DNA of 64,000 nt from the NCBI GenBank assembly GCA_030761205.1, contig JAULJL010000048.1, positions 6,315,501-6,379,500 on the forward strand, in the 5' to 3' direction. Shown in pieces: positions 8,944 through 21,440 of this stretch (the stretch's first letter is position 1; each line of letters begins with the position of its first letter). The translations under genes were made by a program, and so were the position numbers. The notes beneath the pieces were generated by a model. The model did no database searches, was not told where the DNA came from, and worked only from the letters and a program-made list of their open reading frames with translations. The DNA comes from Fremontodendron californicum (lineage: Eukaryota; Streptophyta; Magnoliopsida; Malvales; Malvaceae).

Positions 8944-11900
8944 TTAATCCGCAAAGGTACAATCAGTTTGGATTACATTTGCTAACATATCAGGAAAATC
9001 TTCAATCCAAATTACATCCTCCTGGATCTGTGTACCTAATTTTCCAAGCAAATGGGAAGCTTCATTACCCGATCGCAATGTGTGGCTTGGAATACAGGAG
9101 TGGAACATCTTCATCTTTGCTCGAGCTTCATCAATGATTGGGCCAATAAGTGAGAGGTCCACCTTTGTCATCTTAATCTTCTTAATTACATTCAATGCAT
9201 TACCTTATAGGATTATTCTTGTGAACCCAAGGTCATAGGCAAATTCTAAGGCTCGTACTGCTGCATATGCTTCTATCAGACAGGGATTAGTTACTCCAGG
9301 TATGTTGGCAGCACAGGCAGCCAACACAGCTCCATCAAAGTTCCATCAAAGTTCAGTTTGAACTCACCATTTCCAGGTGGAGTTCATTTTTGTTTGTGAG
9401 TAACTTGCTGCTGTTGTGGACTTTGGGCTGCATTGTATTCAGCAATATATTTCTTGATGAAGCATTCGGTTTCTTGAATACTCAATCTCCTCTCACCATG
9501 AAGTTCTCCGTTCCTACCTCCCCAGATGGTCCATACCATGATCATGAATGCTTGCCATTTTTGCTAATTTGTGTTTTGACATATGTGCTTGAGCCAATTT
9601 GAAGGATCTAGATTATTAATACCAGTTGTATTCCACAAAAAACCAATTTGTTCCCATACTCTGCTAATACATGGACAATCTCGAATTGCATGAATCACTG
9701 ACTCATCAGCCTCCCCATATCTAAAGCAAGTTTTATTAACTCCTAGTCTCCTTCTTCCAAAGTTTACCATCACTAGTATGCCATTATGACAGATTCTCCA
9801 TAGCAGAACTTTCACTTTGTTCGGTACTTCTCCCTTCCATAATTTCGTCCAAACCTCCTTACACACATCCGCAGCTCCTACTTCAGCATCATTGACCGTC
9901 CCTTGATCCTCATTAGTGAGTACTCTATATCCACTCTTTACGGTATACATTCCACTGCTTTCATAGTGCCATACCAGTACATTCGGGTGTCCAAATTTAC
10001 TTATTGGTAGGCTGAGAATCGCCTCTATTTCTTAACTGGAGAACAATTGTGATAATAGCCCTATGTTCCACTACTTTGTGTCCTGATCAATAAGCACTCT
10101 GACTAAGCTATCCTCCTCTATTTCGCCTCTTGCAGATTGGACCATAAACGAGTCTGTTTTTGGGAGCCAATTATCCTTCCAAATACGAGTATGATGTCCA
10201 TTACCTATCCTCCAACGCGCACCTTTCTCTATTAGATCACGAGCCCCCCAAATACTGCGCCAAGTCAGAGAAGGATTATTTCCCAGCCTTGCATCTAAGA
10301 AAGAGCCATGTGGAAAATATTTGGCTTTAAGCACTCGGTAAGGCAAAGTATCTGTTTCTCTTAGTAGCCTCAATCCTTGCTTAGCTAGAAGTGCTTTGTT
10401 AAATTCTACCATGTCAAGAAATCCCATGCCTCTCCTAAACTTGGACTTACACATATCAAACCATTTCAGCCAGTGAATGCCTTGCTTTCCTTTGTCATGC
10501 TTCCACCAATAAATGCTTATTATAGAGTTAAATTCTCTACATAAAGACTTAGGTAACATAAACACATTCATAGCATAGGAATGGATTGCTTGTAGTACTG
10601 ACTTTATAAAAATCTCTCTTCCCCCTTGAGAAAGGTATCTGTGATTCCATCATCGTAGCTTTGTTTTAATTCTCTCCTTTAGTTCCCTAAAAGCCCATCT
10701 TCTGCCTCTCCCAACCATAGTAGGTAAGCCAAGGTATTTTTCTGGATTTGTGGTGGCTTGAATCTCAAACTTTCTCTTGATTTCATCCTTTGCAGTCGCA
10801 GTAGTATTACTGCTGAAAAAAAGAGTCGACTTGTCAAAGTTTATCATCTGACCGGAGCCTTCTTCATATTGCTTTAGCAAGCACCTCATCTTTTCGCTTT
10901 TGCTTCTATTTGCCTTGGCAAAAAGCAAGCTGTCATCCACAAAAAAGAGATGAGTGACCCTCGGTCCATATCGACTAGCCCGTACTTCTTGTAGCCAACC
11001 CTCAGTCTGGGCTTTTTTGAGCATAGCAGATAAAACTTCACTACAAAATCAAAAATAAATATGGAGATAATGGATCTCCTTAGCGTAATCCTCTCCCTGA
11101 GCAAAATTTGTTAGTAATACATCCATTGATAATAATTGAATATGATACAGAAGTAACACATCTCATGATAATATCAATCCATCTATTATGATATCCTAGT
11201 TTCTCCATCATTACTCTCAAGAAATTCCATTCCACCCCATCATATGCTTTGCTCATATCAAGTTTAAGAGCAAAATAACCCTCACTACCTGCTTTTCTGT
11301 GTTTCAAAGACTGTAAGAGTTCATAAGCTACCAAGATGTTATCTGTTATCAACCTACCCAGGACAAATGCACTCTGCGCCTCACTAATGCAAAATAGAAG
11401 AACATGTTTAAACCTTTTAACCAAGACTTTGGCAATGATTTTGTAGAGAACATTACTAAGGCTAATAGGCCTAAACTGTTTGATATTTTTTGGTTCATTG
11501 GTCTTAGGAATTAGGATCACATGGGTATGGTTAATGGCAGATATGTGTTGGCCATCATTCAAAAAAGCAAGGTAGAACTTAATAACATTATTGCCAATAA
11601 CATGCCAAAATTTTTTATAGAATAGAGCAGCCATACCATCAGGTCCCGGTGCTTTGGTGGCGTGCATTTGTTTTATAGCAGCTAGAATCTCCTCAGCTTT
11701 GATGTCTTATAGCAGATTGTTATTCATCTCATCAGTTACCCGAGTTTCAACTGCCTCAAAAATTTCTTCAAAATTACTGGATCCTTGGGATTGAAAAAGG
11801 TTTCTAAAGTAGTCAATAACAATTCCTTGTATGTCTCCTTCATCTACACACCAAGTTCCTGTTTCATCTTCCAATCCTTTAATGGCATTCTTGCGTTTCT

Positions 11901-12927
11901 TTTGAGTAGCCATTGAATGAAAGAAAGCAGTGTTTCTATCTCCTTCTCTAAGCCAATTGACTCGAGATCTTTGTGCCCAAAACATTTCCTCCTTTTCCAT
12001 CAAAGAATTAACATCATCCCTAGTTTGCTTTTCCATATCCAGAGTACTAGTATTCGGTTAGACCATTTTGAGGCTATGCAGTTCATTCATGAGTGTGTCA
12101 ATCTGGTGTTTCAGATTTTGGAAGAGGCCTTTATGCCACTGTTGTAGTTGCTATCCAATTTCTCCAAAATATGACTATTTTCTCTATCATGCCAAGCCTT
12201 TGTAATTTCCACCTCACATTCTCATTCCTTCACCCACATGGATTCAAACCGAAACCGTTTAGCCCTTCCCTTGCTTTGTCTCATTACTTGTTTGCCAATA
12301 GTATTCAGTAAAATTAGAGAGTGGGCAAAGACTGAGGCTATGAGATAGTACACTCCATAGAGAGGAAATAAATCCCATCGATTCTTATCAGCAAATCCTC
12401 TATCAAGCCTTTCTCGAACATTATTTTCTTTATTTCTGCCACGTTCCCATGTGTGCCAAAGGCCAACAAAGCCGAGATCTTCAAGCTCACTGTCATCTTA
12501 GGTAGACCTAAATGCTTCCATCTGTTCTTCCCTCCTTAAACAACCTCCCGCCTTTTCATGAGACCACATAATTTCATTAAAATCCCCTACATAGCCATGT
12601 TTTTTGTGACCTTGACGCCAAGCTTCTAAGAAATACCCACGACTCCCCTCTCCATTGTGTATCTGGTTCACCGTAAAATCCCGTCAGCCTCCATTCTTCC
12701 TTGCCTATTCCTTCTTCTATTTCCATATCTATGTGATTCTTAGAGAAACTAAGAAGCTTAAATTTCATATCATCCTTCCACATCATAGCTAGCCCTCTAC
12801 TACTACCATTTGCACTAACACCAAAACAATTGTGCATTCCACATTTTCTTTTTATTCTGTCTAACTTCTTTTCATGTAGTTTAGTTTCACTCAAAAATGC
12901 TACATGGGGGTCTTCTTTCTTTAGCAA
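8944..12927 (-). pseudogene. LINE ORF2 remnant (endonuclease, reverse transcriptase, RNase H), copy A
   Basis: The frame is broken into pieces. At 12927-12577 is the endonuclease/exonuclease/phosphatase region (SETKLHEKKLD, LTGFYGEPD). At 12036-11080 is the start of reverse transcriptase (KAPGPDGMAALFYKKFWHVI, FRPISLSNVLYKIIAKVL, KLDMSKAYD). At 11024-10650 is the catalytic segment, with FVDD where active enzymes have FADD or YADD. At 10571-10071 and 9950-9564 is the C-terminal zinc-binding region (VPNKVKVLLWRICHNGI, C-x-H-type cluster). At 9195-8944 is the RNase H tail (LRSGNEASHLLGKLG). Frameshifts and stops separate the pieces. The copy B version keeps longer open runs. Confidence 0.85.
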
Positions 12928-13279
12928 ATGCCAAATAGCTCAAACTAACCGCGGGTTCCCAGGCCCCTGTAGTTCCATGCTAGGCACTTCATTGTGCTTG
13001 GTGGGAATGGTAACCAGTCTTCGCCATTTCAATCAACTCTTCATCAATCCTCTCGATAGTCTCCTTGATTTTTCTTTCCTTGAACTTCAATTTCCTTATA
13101 GTCCATATGCAGTTAAGCAACATCCGCCATTCTTTTACCCAGATTCATGTTTTGTTCTTGTTGACAGTCAGTTGTTATTCTTGCCTTCTTCTTCCACTTC
13201 ATTTTGCCTCCTTTTACTTACACTTTATCATCTGCCACCCCAGCTGCTGTATCCCATATAATATTATATCTTCCTTTTC

Positions 13280-14322
13280 CTATTTTCTTTCACTTGCATT
13301 CGTTCTTGCTTCATGGCCCACATTATCTTGTGCGTTATTGTATGTCCTTGGTTGACTATCCGCAAGATTCTCCTGCTGTCTAACGGATGCACCAGTTGAA
13401 TTTTCCATATTTGTTCTAGTAAATCTGTCATTAACTGCATTCATTACACCGTCCTGATTCTGAGCCATTACGTTTCTTTTAGCACTTTTAGCCATCTGTT
13501 TAGCATCCTTCTTTCCTTGTACTGATCCAGTCCCCATATTTACTCCTTGAGTTGCGCTCCTTTCCATATCCAATTTCCTCCTCGTTGCATTGGCAGGATC
13601 ATCCCCATGTTGGTGCTTTGATCTGGTGCCGTCTCCAGTCAACTCTCCATTTAGTCCCTGCCTCACCAGTATCCTTACATTTGGGTTAGTCTCTGAATTA
13701 GGTTTCCTGGTTCTTCTTGGGGGCATCATAGGTCCTCTTTTGAGAGGCGAAGCTCTTAGCCATTCTCCGTATTGCTGAGTTCCTTCCTATGTATCTTCTC
13801 CTGTCACATTTTCATCACATTCCATATCACTATGACCTAGCAATCCACAACTGTAACAGAATTAGATAATCTTTCATATTTTAGCCTTCCACAGACTATT
13901 CCTTGCCCAGTAGGATTGGTTAGATTGATAACTCGTCTCAGTGGTTTTGTAACATCAATTTCCACCCTAATACGAATAAAGCTTCCCCATCCCATTTGAT
14001 TTGATCTAGTATCTACTCCTGTGACCATCCCAATTGTCCCCCCTATTTTTTCTGCTGCACCTTGATTCATCCACTTCAGAGGCAAGCCATAGATCCTCAC
14101 CCAAAATGCTGATCACTCAAAAACATAGTCGACAGATCTCAGATTTCCCTCATAGTCTTGGAAAAGAATCAAGTTTTTATCAAACGACCATGGTGCTCCT
14201 TCCAAAACCCTTTGTTTATCTTTTTTTTTTGTTCCAAACTTGAATAGAAACAGATTGGATTCCAAGAAAACCACATGCATTTCTTTCATGAGTTTCCACA
14301 CCACTTTAAGGGTATTCACCAC
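13280..14322 (-). pseudogene. LINE ORF1 remnant (DUF4283-type nucleic-acid-binding protein), copy A
   Basis: From 14322 the pieces read VVWKLMKEM, GAPWSFDKNLILFQDYEG and MRIYGLPLKWMN, followed by VRVEIDVTKPLRRVI-like sequence. This is the layout of plant L1 ORF1 proteins, which coat the element RNA. The zinc knuckle is lost here by a frameshift near 13860 but is still readable in copy B (CYSCGLLGHSDMDC, near 58150). A basic, low-complexity tail follows (13729-13280). Confidence 0.75.
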
Positions 14323-14398
14323 TACATCACTGTTAAAAGGCCGATTAGTTAAATCCTTTTTCTTGGTTGAGTGAGGGAGAGTTTAATTTTAAATGTTA

Positions 14399-14828
14399 TA
14401 AGGAAGAAATGAGTATTTATAGGCTTGGTAGAAATTCTAGGGGAATGATAAATATTAGGAAATCTAATACATATAAAGTAATACATAATTATTTTTTCTT
14501 TTTCAAAAAGGAAATTTAATACATAATTAATTACATACTTAAAAATCTTTATTTTAGGTGGAGTGCTTTGGATGTTTTATTATGTTTGTTTATTTTGAAA
14601 GTGTATTTAAAAATTTAGAGGTATTTGTATATATTTTATTTAACAAATTAAATTAGAATGTTGCTAAATATCAATAATTTATTTATTTCTAATTAAAATG
14701 AACAAGATTTATAAAAAATTAATAATTATTAAATTAATATGTAAAACATTCTATATAAAAAATTTAAAATGGGTAGCCCTTAATTGTTTTTTGAGATGGT
14801 GGGATTATTTTTTTATTACATGAGATTA
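14399..14828. other. AT-rich spacer between LINE and MULE
   Basis: No ORF or gene signal. The sequence is A/T-rich with short runs of T. It is conserved in copy B (58693-59110). Confidence 0.5.
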
Positions 14829-15086
14829 TTACGGGCTTTTTATCCAAATATTATTATTTTTTTAATTTCTCAAATTACGGACCATTAGGTTTTATTTACC
14901 GAAATCGCTGGTTTTAGATATAGTTTGGAGACCGCCATCAGTGATGGCGGTTTCCAAACACAAAGAAATATATATTTTAAAAAAAAACCACATGGAGAAG
15001 GGGGGCGGCTTCTCAATATAAATTTTGTATTTTTTTTATCATGAGGAGAAACCGCCCTCACTGAGGGCGGCTGGGCGGCTTCCCGT
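14829..15086 (+). repeat. MULE left inverted terminal region with two GC-rich palindromes (copy A)
   Basis: It contains ACCGCCATCAGTGATGGCGG (near 14932-14951), a perfect 20-bp palindrome apart from one central pair. It also contains CCGCCCTCACTGAGGGCGG (near 15051-15070). Both stand out in strongly AT-rich DNA and could form hairpins. The same two palindromes occur in copy B. Confidence 0.7.
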
Positions 15087-15139
15087 TATATTTTTTATTT
15101 TTAAAAAGAATTGAAATATAACGGTCAAGTGACCTTTGT

Positions 15140-15444
15140 TCACATGTAATTGCTGCTTGCGCACATGTCCATGTTGATTGCATGCAATAAATGGACAATG
15201 TCTATAGGCTGTACACTATATTTAATGTTTATCGGCATGAGTTGAACCAATTGGAAATGAAACTTATTGGCCTCAATATAATGGTCCAGAAGTGTATCCC
15301 AATCCAGAAATGCGAAGAGGTCCACATGGTTGGCCAAAATCAACTCGTATTCGTAATGAAATGGGACTCCAGAAGAAAGGTCAATCAAAGCATTGTGGAT
15401 TATGCAGGAATGAAGGTCATTGTTGTCGAAAATGTCCTTATTAA
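15140..15444 (+). pseudogene. MULE transposase C-terminus (SWIM and zinc knuckle), broken, copy A
   Basis: It reads SHVIAACAHVHVDCMQ (the C-x-H part of a SWIM zinc finger), a TAA stop, then VYRLYTIFNVYRHE. A 1-base loss near 15241 shifts the frame. After it come NETYWPQYNGPEVYPNPEMR, RGPHGWPKSTRIRNEMG and the zinc knuckle CGLCRNEGHCCRKC, ending at TAA 15442-15444. This order is typical of the C-terminus of MuDR-type transposases. Everything upstream (the DDE core) is gone. The copy B version lacks the first stop but has the same frameshift, so the frameshift predates the duplication. Confidence 0.78.
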
Positions 15445-15745
15445 TCTGGAACATCGGGGGAGAGTTCGTATCAACAATAATACCGTTATACATGCAGTTA
15501 TTGTATACAAATAGTTAAAAATATATATAAAAATTGTATACATACAGTTAAAAAATGCAAAAATTGTATAAACAAATTTTATATTAACAAAATTATATAT
15601 ACAAATTATATAATTTTTAAACTTTTGTAATTTTTTTTATAATTTTGTTATTTAAATTTTATTATATTTTTATAATTTAAATTATATAATTTTTATTTTT
15701 AATTTTGTTATATAATTTATTTTTTTAAAAATAAAAGGTAATGGT

Positions 15746-18700
15746 TGTAGACACCTAATTTTGTCCTGACCACTAAATCAGGTATGTTTTCTTCCTAAAT
15801 TGATGTTTTAGAATGCAAAAAGGCTTTTCTCATCTTGCAGGTGGTACTCCGAGACTTAGTCTAAGAAGGCAAGCATAAAAAGTCAAACTTGAAAAAGTCA
15901 ACCACAGAAAAGTCAACCTCGAAAAGTCAAATACTAAAAAGTCAACTCACTTTCAAAATCAATATTTTAAGTTCAATTGAAAAATGGTGAAAGAATTTTG
16001 ATAATCCAAGATCTACATTGAAAGATATGGAGTTCAGAAGTTGGGTTACGAAGATTCAGTAGAAAGAAACCCTAGTTCAGAAAATTTGGAGAAAAGTGCT
16101 TAAACATCAAATTGGTCAAAATTGAAGGTTCCAAATGAAAGATAAGCACTGACTATGGGTAATAGAGAGTACATGGAAGAAAAACTGAAGAAAAAGTCAA
16201 TTCGGAAGAAAACCGAGAATTAGGGTTTTGGTGGATTTTGGTGAAATTGGGAAAAATTACAGAAATGACCCGATTCGGTAAGACTAAAGCCCCTAATTGA
16301 TGAGGAGTGAGTAAACAAGGATAGCTCAAGGCTCAGTTTGAAGAAAATCCGAGAAAAGAGCCGATTGGAGGAAAAACGAAAAAAAAAGAGAAAATTTTCG
16401 ATAGTGAGAAAAAGGAAAAATCAAATCATCAGGGAATTTGATCATAAAAATTGGGTTTTTTCAGACCAACTCCAATTCAATATATTAAAAAGGCCCAGGA
16501 AAAGAAAATATGAAAATCGAACTTTTTTTTAGCAAAATCGGGCTTCGGAGGCAAAAGGGCAAAATTGGAAAATTTGGGAAAAATAGCAAATGAGCTCCAA
16601 AAATTCTAAAAATTTTCAGATCTCATTCTTAAATCATTTTGAAAAGATTAGCAAAAGAAAATCTAGTTTCGGAGTTCGTTTGCAAAATGGCCAAATCCCG
16701 GGCCCACTATACAGAAATTCCAAAAGATAAATCCCGAAAAAATAGCAAATGAGTTCCAAAAATTCTGAAAATTTGCAGATCTCATTCTTAAATTATTTGG
16801 AAGATATTGGCGAAAGAAAATCTGGATTCGGAGTTCGTTTCCAAAACAGAAAAATTCCGGGCCCACTATGCAAAAATTCAAGCAGATAAATCCCGAAAAA
16901 ATAGCAAATGAGCTCCAAAAATTATGAAAACTTCCAGATCACACTTTTAATTTATTTGGATGAGATTGGTGAAGACAAATCTGGATTTGTAGCTCGTTTA
17001 AAAAATGATAAAAGTTCGGGTACACAAAAGGGCAATTTTGGAAGAAAAAATTTAAAAAATAGCAAATGGGCTTGAATTTTTTTTTTTTGAAAACTTTCAA
17101 AATTCAATTTTTTATTATTTCAGAAGTATTGAAAAAAGAAAATTTGAATTTGGAGTTCATTTTCTATTTATTTAGGTTCGGGGGTCAAAAAGATCATTTT
17201 ACCGAAGAAACCGAAAAGGGTCTTTCTTGCAATGGAGATTGGGCTGAATTTTAAGAGGGCAATCAGCTAAGCCCATGATAGAGAGTGATTTTGCTGAGCC
17301 ATTTCATCTAAAGGCCAAGAGTGAATAAGAAGGTAGTTATTTTTTTTATCAAGCCTTAGAATTTGCAACACATGGACCAATGGATAGAGATGGATGAGGT
17401 CATATTTATGAAATAGTCTTCATGACATCATACTTAGGGGATGATTATTCCAATCTAATGGTGAAAATTTTATATAGAAGGCATCTTGGATTAAAGGCCA
17501 TTGGATCAAAATTGGTTAAAAAAATGACAACTTTCCTACACTACCATACTACCATTTGGCCAAGGCATATTGGTAGGGGGAAATTCAGATTTTTGCTGGA
17601 GCTTTAGGGGATGATTGAAGGCAGTAGCTAAGGAAAAAAAAAGAGAAAAAAAAAAAAAAAAAACAAAGGAGGAAAGGAGAATAAAAAAAAATGTTTGGCT
17701 TGCTACTTCTTGATTTGGAAAGCTAGAGCAAGGTAGCTATGTTCTTTCATGGTTTTCTCATACTTTGTTGACATGATTTTGATTTTTTTTTTTGTCATTT
17801 TATTCTCTTTTATGAAATAAACTTGTTTTTTAAAATAAGTTCTAAGGAGTTTCTACTTTTTATTTATAAAAAAAAAAAAAAATCAAGAGAACAAGTTTTT
17901 CTCTATTTTTCATCATGGTCGATAAATCACTTTTGTTAAATGATTTTGTGTTTGATCTTGTTTATGTGATTTTTTGTGGTAGGTTAGCTTACTTGTGATA
18001 GATTAGCTTGATTGTGGTAGGTTAGCTCTAGACCATGCCATGTGTTTGTGAAAATATCTAGCTATATTCATGCATTTACATTATGATTGCTTAGTTTAGC
18101 ATGTTTCCTTTTAGTCTTGTTTTTAGTATGCCATGCATTTTTTAGATCTAGGTTGCATTTATGGCCATGCAAGTTCATGTTAGGTCTAGGTCATATTCTT
18201 TATGCCATGCATTTTCCATCTCATTTAGGTTTTAAATCATGCATTTCATACATCACATTTGCTGTTTGTTCATGCATCTCATGCCATTTGATTTATGACT
18301 TAGGCCAATCAATGGCTCAAAGTCATGCTCACTTGAGCATACTTGTGGAAAATTAAAGAGTTGTCAAATTGATTGTTCTACCTTTGTGATTTTTTTTTAC
18401 TTAGCTAATTTTTGTCAAAAGTTTTAGAAGTTCTAGCTACTATTTGTAGGTCCTTAGGAGAGTCTCCAACATTTTTACTTTGATTTTTGAATGATTTTAT
18501 CAAATGTAAACAAAATGTGTTTTGGCAAAACAGTTTTTCACCCAATACTTGGAATTTCCTGATTTTTTTTGGGAAGTTATCTTTAGTCAGAAAATTAAGT
18601 CAATTTTTCCCATGTAGTTCTACATGTTCTAAGTCTTCAGTATTTTTTTTATATTTTTGTGAATTTTTTAAAATAGGTTAAAAAATCGTTATTTAAAATT

Positions 18701-19082
18701 GGACAGTAGAGGCAGATTTGAATTCAAAACAAAAACAATTGTTGAATTTGCCTAAGGCATTTAGAGGGGGGTGGTTAGGAACTTTAGCTACGGTCTTATG
18801 ATGGTTTCTAAGTCTTTTTAATCTTTAAAAATGATTTTATAAAGCTCGGGTTAAGGGTGGTCAAGTTCGGGTTTTCAAACTTAGGAAATAGAGCCTTTTT
18901 CGAAAGGGGTTTCGGCCATGTGTCATTTCCATCCAAGAATTTTCAAAATTGTTTTCAAACTAATCACAAAGTATTTTTTATTTTAGAAAATTTAATTTGA
19001 TGTATTTTCCTGAGGTAGCCGGATATTTTTTTAGATATACGGATTTCCTTATTTAAAGGAAAAAATACACTTTCGTGCATTG
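15746..19082 (+). repeat. LTR-like long repeat inside the MULE (copy A)
   Basis: It begins TGTAGACACCTAATTTTGTC, a start I recognise from plant LTRs of large gypsy elements. It continues with an AAAAGTCAAC-type short array (15880-15950), a 155-160-bp tandem array, and GTGGTAGGTTAGCT repeats (17975-18030). Further on are a cluster of CATGCA motifs (18060-18300) and CCTTTTTCGAAAGGGGTTTC (18893-18914). No PBS, gag or pol was seen, so it may be a solo LTR. The right end is a guess, and a flanking 5-bp duplication was not found. Confidence 0.4.
16588..17065 (+). repeat. Tandem array, ~155-160 bp, about three units (copy A)
   Basis: The phrase GCAAATGAGCTCCAAAAATT recurs at about 16588, 16745 and 16906, and in degraded form near 17061. 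Each time it is followed by a CAGATCTCATTCTTAAATTA-like stretch and TCGGAGTTCGTTTGCAAAA. The same array is in copy B (about 60887-61365). Confidence 0.7.
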
Positions 19083-19582
19083 CATTTTTCATACTCATGA
19101 ATATTGTATAACATGTGATTTTTTGCTATTATAATATCTATGGAATTGTTATTATTTTAATTTTTATTTTATAGTGTACATTGTTTGTTATATGGTTTTG
19201 AATATTTCATGCTATTCTATGCTTTTTATTTAGTCATTTATTTTTGTCACATTATTTAGCATATACTATGTTCATGAATTGAAGAAAAAATAATGCGACA
19301 ATGATCATAAGGCAGTTTTCCCTCATGATAAAAAAAAAATACAAAATCTATATTTAGAAGCCGCCTCCCATGGGGGCGGTTTCTCCATGTGTGTTTTTTT
19401 TTTTTTTTAATATTTCTTTGTGTTTGAAAAACGCCATCAGTGACAACAATTTTCAAACTATAACTAAAACCAGCGCATTTCGATAAATAAAATCGAGTGA
19501 TAGGTAATTTAAGAATTAAAAAAAAAAAGAAAAAAACAATATTTGAATAAAAAAGCCGATTATTACCGGTGGAGTAAATTAT

Positions 19583-20935
19583 TTTTAATGAAATTATTGT
19601 TACTTTTTCTTTTATATAAATGATCTTAAATGAAATTAAAAAGATTATCGTTATAATTTTATTGTATTTTTCGTTACAATTTCGTGTATTATAGTATATT
19701 TTAATGATAACTTTTCTTTTTTATAATTAATATATTTTTTTATTGTTGCCTTTACATATTTTAATCATAAAATATGAAGATCATATTAAAGTTTTTAGGC
19801 TATGACCTGTTTTTATTTGATTGGTTTTTTAATCAATGTGTTTTCTTTATTGATTTCTATTTAGTTATTCATGTCCTTGCAATGTCTGTATTTAGGTTCT
19901 ATATTTCTCTTTCTTGATTAGTTTTGGATTTATAAATTTTACATTTATTCTTTTAATTTGCTATTTTTCCTTCATATCTTTTTTAATGCCATATGTCATG
20001 CAATATTACATCCCAATTATTCAAATGCAATACATTTTTTTATTTTATTCAAATGCAAGAATTTTTGTTATATTATCATTACATTTACAATCATCGAACT
20101 CAAATAAATTTATGGATTTTAAATCTTTGACTTGAATTTTTATTAAATGAATAACTATAAGAGATTAGCATACAAATATATGAAGGTTATTGAATTTCAA
20201 GCAAAACAAATTTCATAATTGATCATGAAACTCGAAAAAAAAATTATGAGAATGAAGTCATGAAAAAACATGATGTGCAAAAAACGATATAAAATTTGAA
20301 ATTTTTATGTATATTTTAATTTATGAAAATTATAATTTAGTCTAAAAAAATAGTTTGTTTTAAATTGTAATGTTTTATTATAATTGAAAAAAAAAATCCA
20401 ATTCTAACAAAACAAATGTTAGACTTCATAAAGAAAAACCCTGTTTTTGCATTTGACAACAGTGAAAGTAAAGCTTCATCAAGTAATTAAGTTGGATTTA
20501 TTTTTTGAATCATTATGATATTTTTATCACGGATTAAAAGATGACTAATTCGATTTGTCTTCCCAAAAAGGAATTAATACAACTGAAGAAAATGAAGCTA
20601 TTACTTAGATTCCTCGTAAACATATAAAATACTATATATAGTCAGATGATTAATTAAAACATTTTATTTTATAAATTAAAATATATAAATAAATAATTAA
20701 GAACGAGAATCGCAGTACTTATTCTTAAAAGAGTCCTATTAACAGGTGTTTGTAGACATCAGTTAAAAATTATTTAATTACCAATTAAGGTAATTTTTTG
20801 CATTTAATATTTTACTGAATTCAAGAAAAAATAATGCATTAATTATATTTTTTTTCACTAAATATCAGCTTAACTAATACTACTAGACACTGATTGACAT
20901 TTTTCTTTTTAAAATTAATTCTGATGAGTTCTTAT
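19583..20935. other. AT-rich intergenic DNA, nothing recognised
   Basis: Very AT-rich, with short ORFs only by chance. No domain, splice pattern or structured repeat was seen. Confidence 0.5.
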
Positions 20936-21440
20936 TAGAGGTGTCCATGGGCCGGATCTATGTATGGTATTAACACTATATATGCTTGTCCAAACCCAGT
21001 CTGGCTCGAAATATGGGACTAAAATTTTGCCTAAGTCCGTCCATTTTTGTAAATGGATAGCCCAAACCCGTTTAGACCCGTCTATATTATTTTTTTCTAA
21101 TTTTTTAAAAAAAATGTTATTTTTTATTTAATTTTTAATAATTTTATATATTTTTTATTTTATTAACATGGATAACTTAACAAATTTTTTTATTTTTAGA
21201 CTATAATATTAGATATATTTAATTTTTATGTGATATAAATTACATAATATATATGCAAATAAAAATAATATATTATTTACTTGAAAAACAGATAGGCTCG
21301 AGTCTTGAATGTTGGAATCAAGACCCAGTCCATTTTTTTCCCTAAATTCATTTTTCGAGTATAATATTTTTATTTAAATCCTCTCAAATATTGGACGAAC
21401 TTCAAACTTGAATAAATAACCCAATCCTTAAATAGATCTA
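20936..21440. mobile_element. hAT-like MITE, second family member
   Basis: The left end TAGAGGTGTCCATGGGCCGG and the right end (reverse complement TAGATCTATTTAAGGATTGG) resemble the ends of the MITE at 8565-8835. The flanking 8-mers GTTCTTAT and GTTATTAC match at 6 of 8 positions, a plausible decayed 8-bp target duplication. The interior is AT-rich and non-coding, with CCCAAACCCG and GGCTCGAG-type motifs near the ends. Confidence 0.55.

Larger units (their letters stand above)
8908..14386 (-). mobile_element. L1-type LINE, degenerate and 5'-truncated (copy A)
   Basis: A 12-bp target duplication TTTTAAATGTTA flanks it at 8896-8907 and 14387-14398. The 3' end is the short poly-T run at 8912-8921 on the + strand, that is, the poly-A tail. 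On the - strand it reads ORF1 (nucleic-acid-binding), then ORF2 with endonuclease, reverse transcriptase, zinc-binding and RNase H regions. ORF1 coding starts almost at the 5' boundary, so the copy was probably truncated at insertion. Many frameshifts and stops make it inactive. Confidence 0.88.
6924..18043 (+). repeat. Large direct repeat, copy A (about 11.1 kb)
   Basis: The order and sequence match 51227-62329, with an offset falling from 44303 at the left end to about 44286 at the right. It includes a non-coding AT-rich stretch (6924-8560), a MITE, an L1 LINE, the left end of a MULE, and an LTR-like sequence. Both copies share the LINE insertion with its identical 12-bp target duplication, so the block was duplicated after the LINE arrived. 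The match stops at 62330 only because a CACTA element interrupts copy B. Confidence 0.9.
14829..19582 (+). mobile_element. MULE (Mutator-like) transposon with ~250-bp inverted ends (copy A)
   Basis: The left end (about 14829-15086) and right end (about 19311-19582) are inverted relatives. Shared segments include CGGCTTTTTTATTCAAATAT versus GGGCTTTTTATCCAAATATT, the CGCTGGTTTTAG-A-TATAGTTTG block, GATGGCG, and TTCAAACACAAAGAAATAT. Just inside the left end is the C-terminus of a MuDR-type transposase on the + strand. Most of the transposase is missing, and an LTR-like sequence fills much of the interior. Exact ends and target duplication were not resolved. Confidence 0.65.

Noticed and set aside
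9390..9602. 70-codon + strand frames within the LINEs (9390, 53709 and similar)
   Set aside because: They lie antisense to LINE ORF2 and follow its sequence. No independent coding signal.
15191..15514. 107-codon + strand frame at the MULE end (and 59472-59804)
   Set aside because: It is a shifted reading of the transposase remnant. The true frame gives the zinc knuckle and PKSTRIRNEM motif.
16338..16532. Lysine/arginine-rich 64-codon frame
   Set aside because: Low-complexity purine-rich DNA in the LTR-like repeat. The frame is not kept in copy B.
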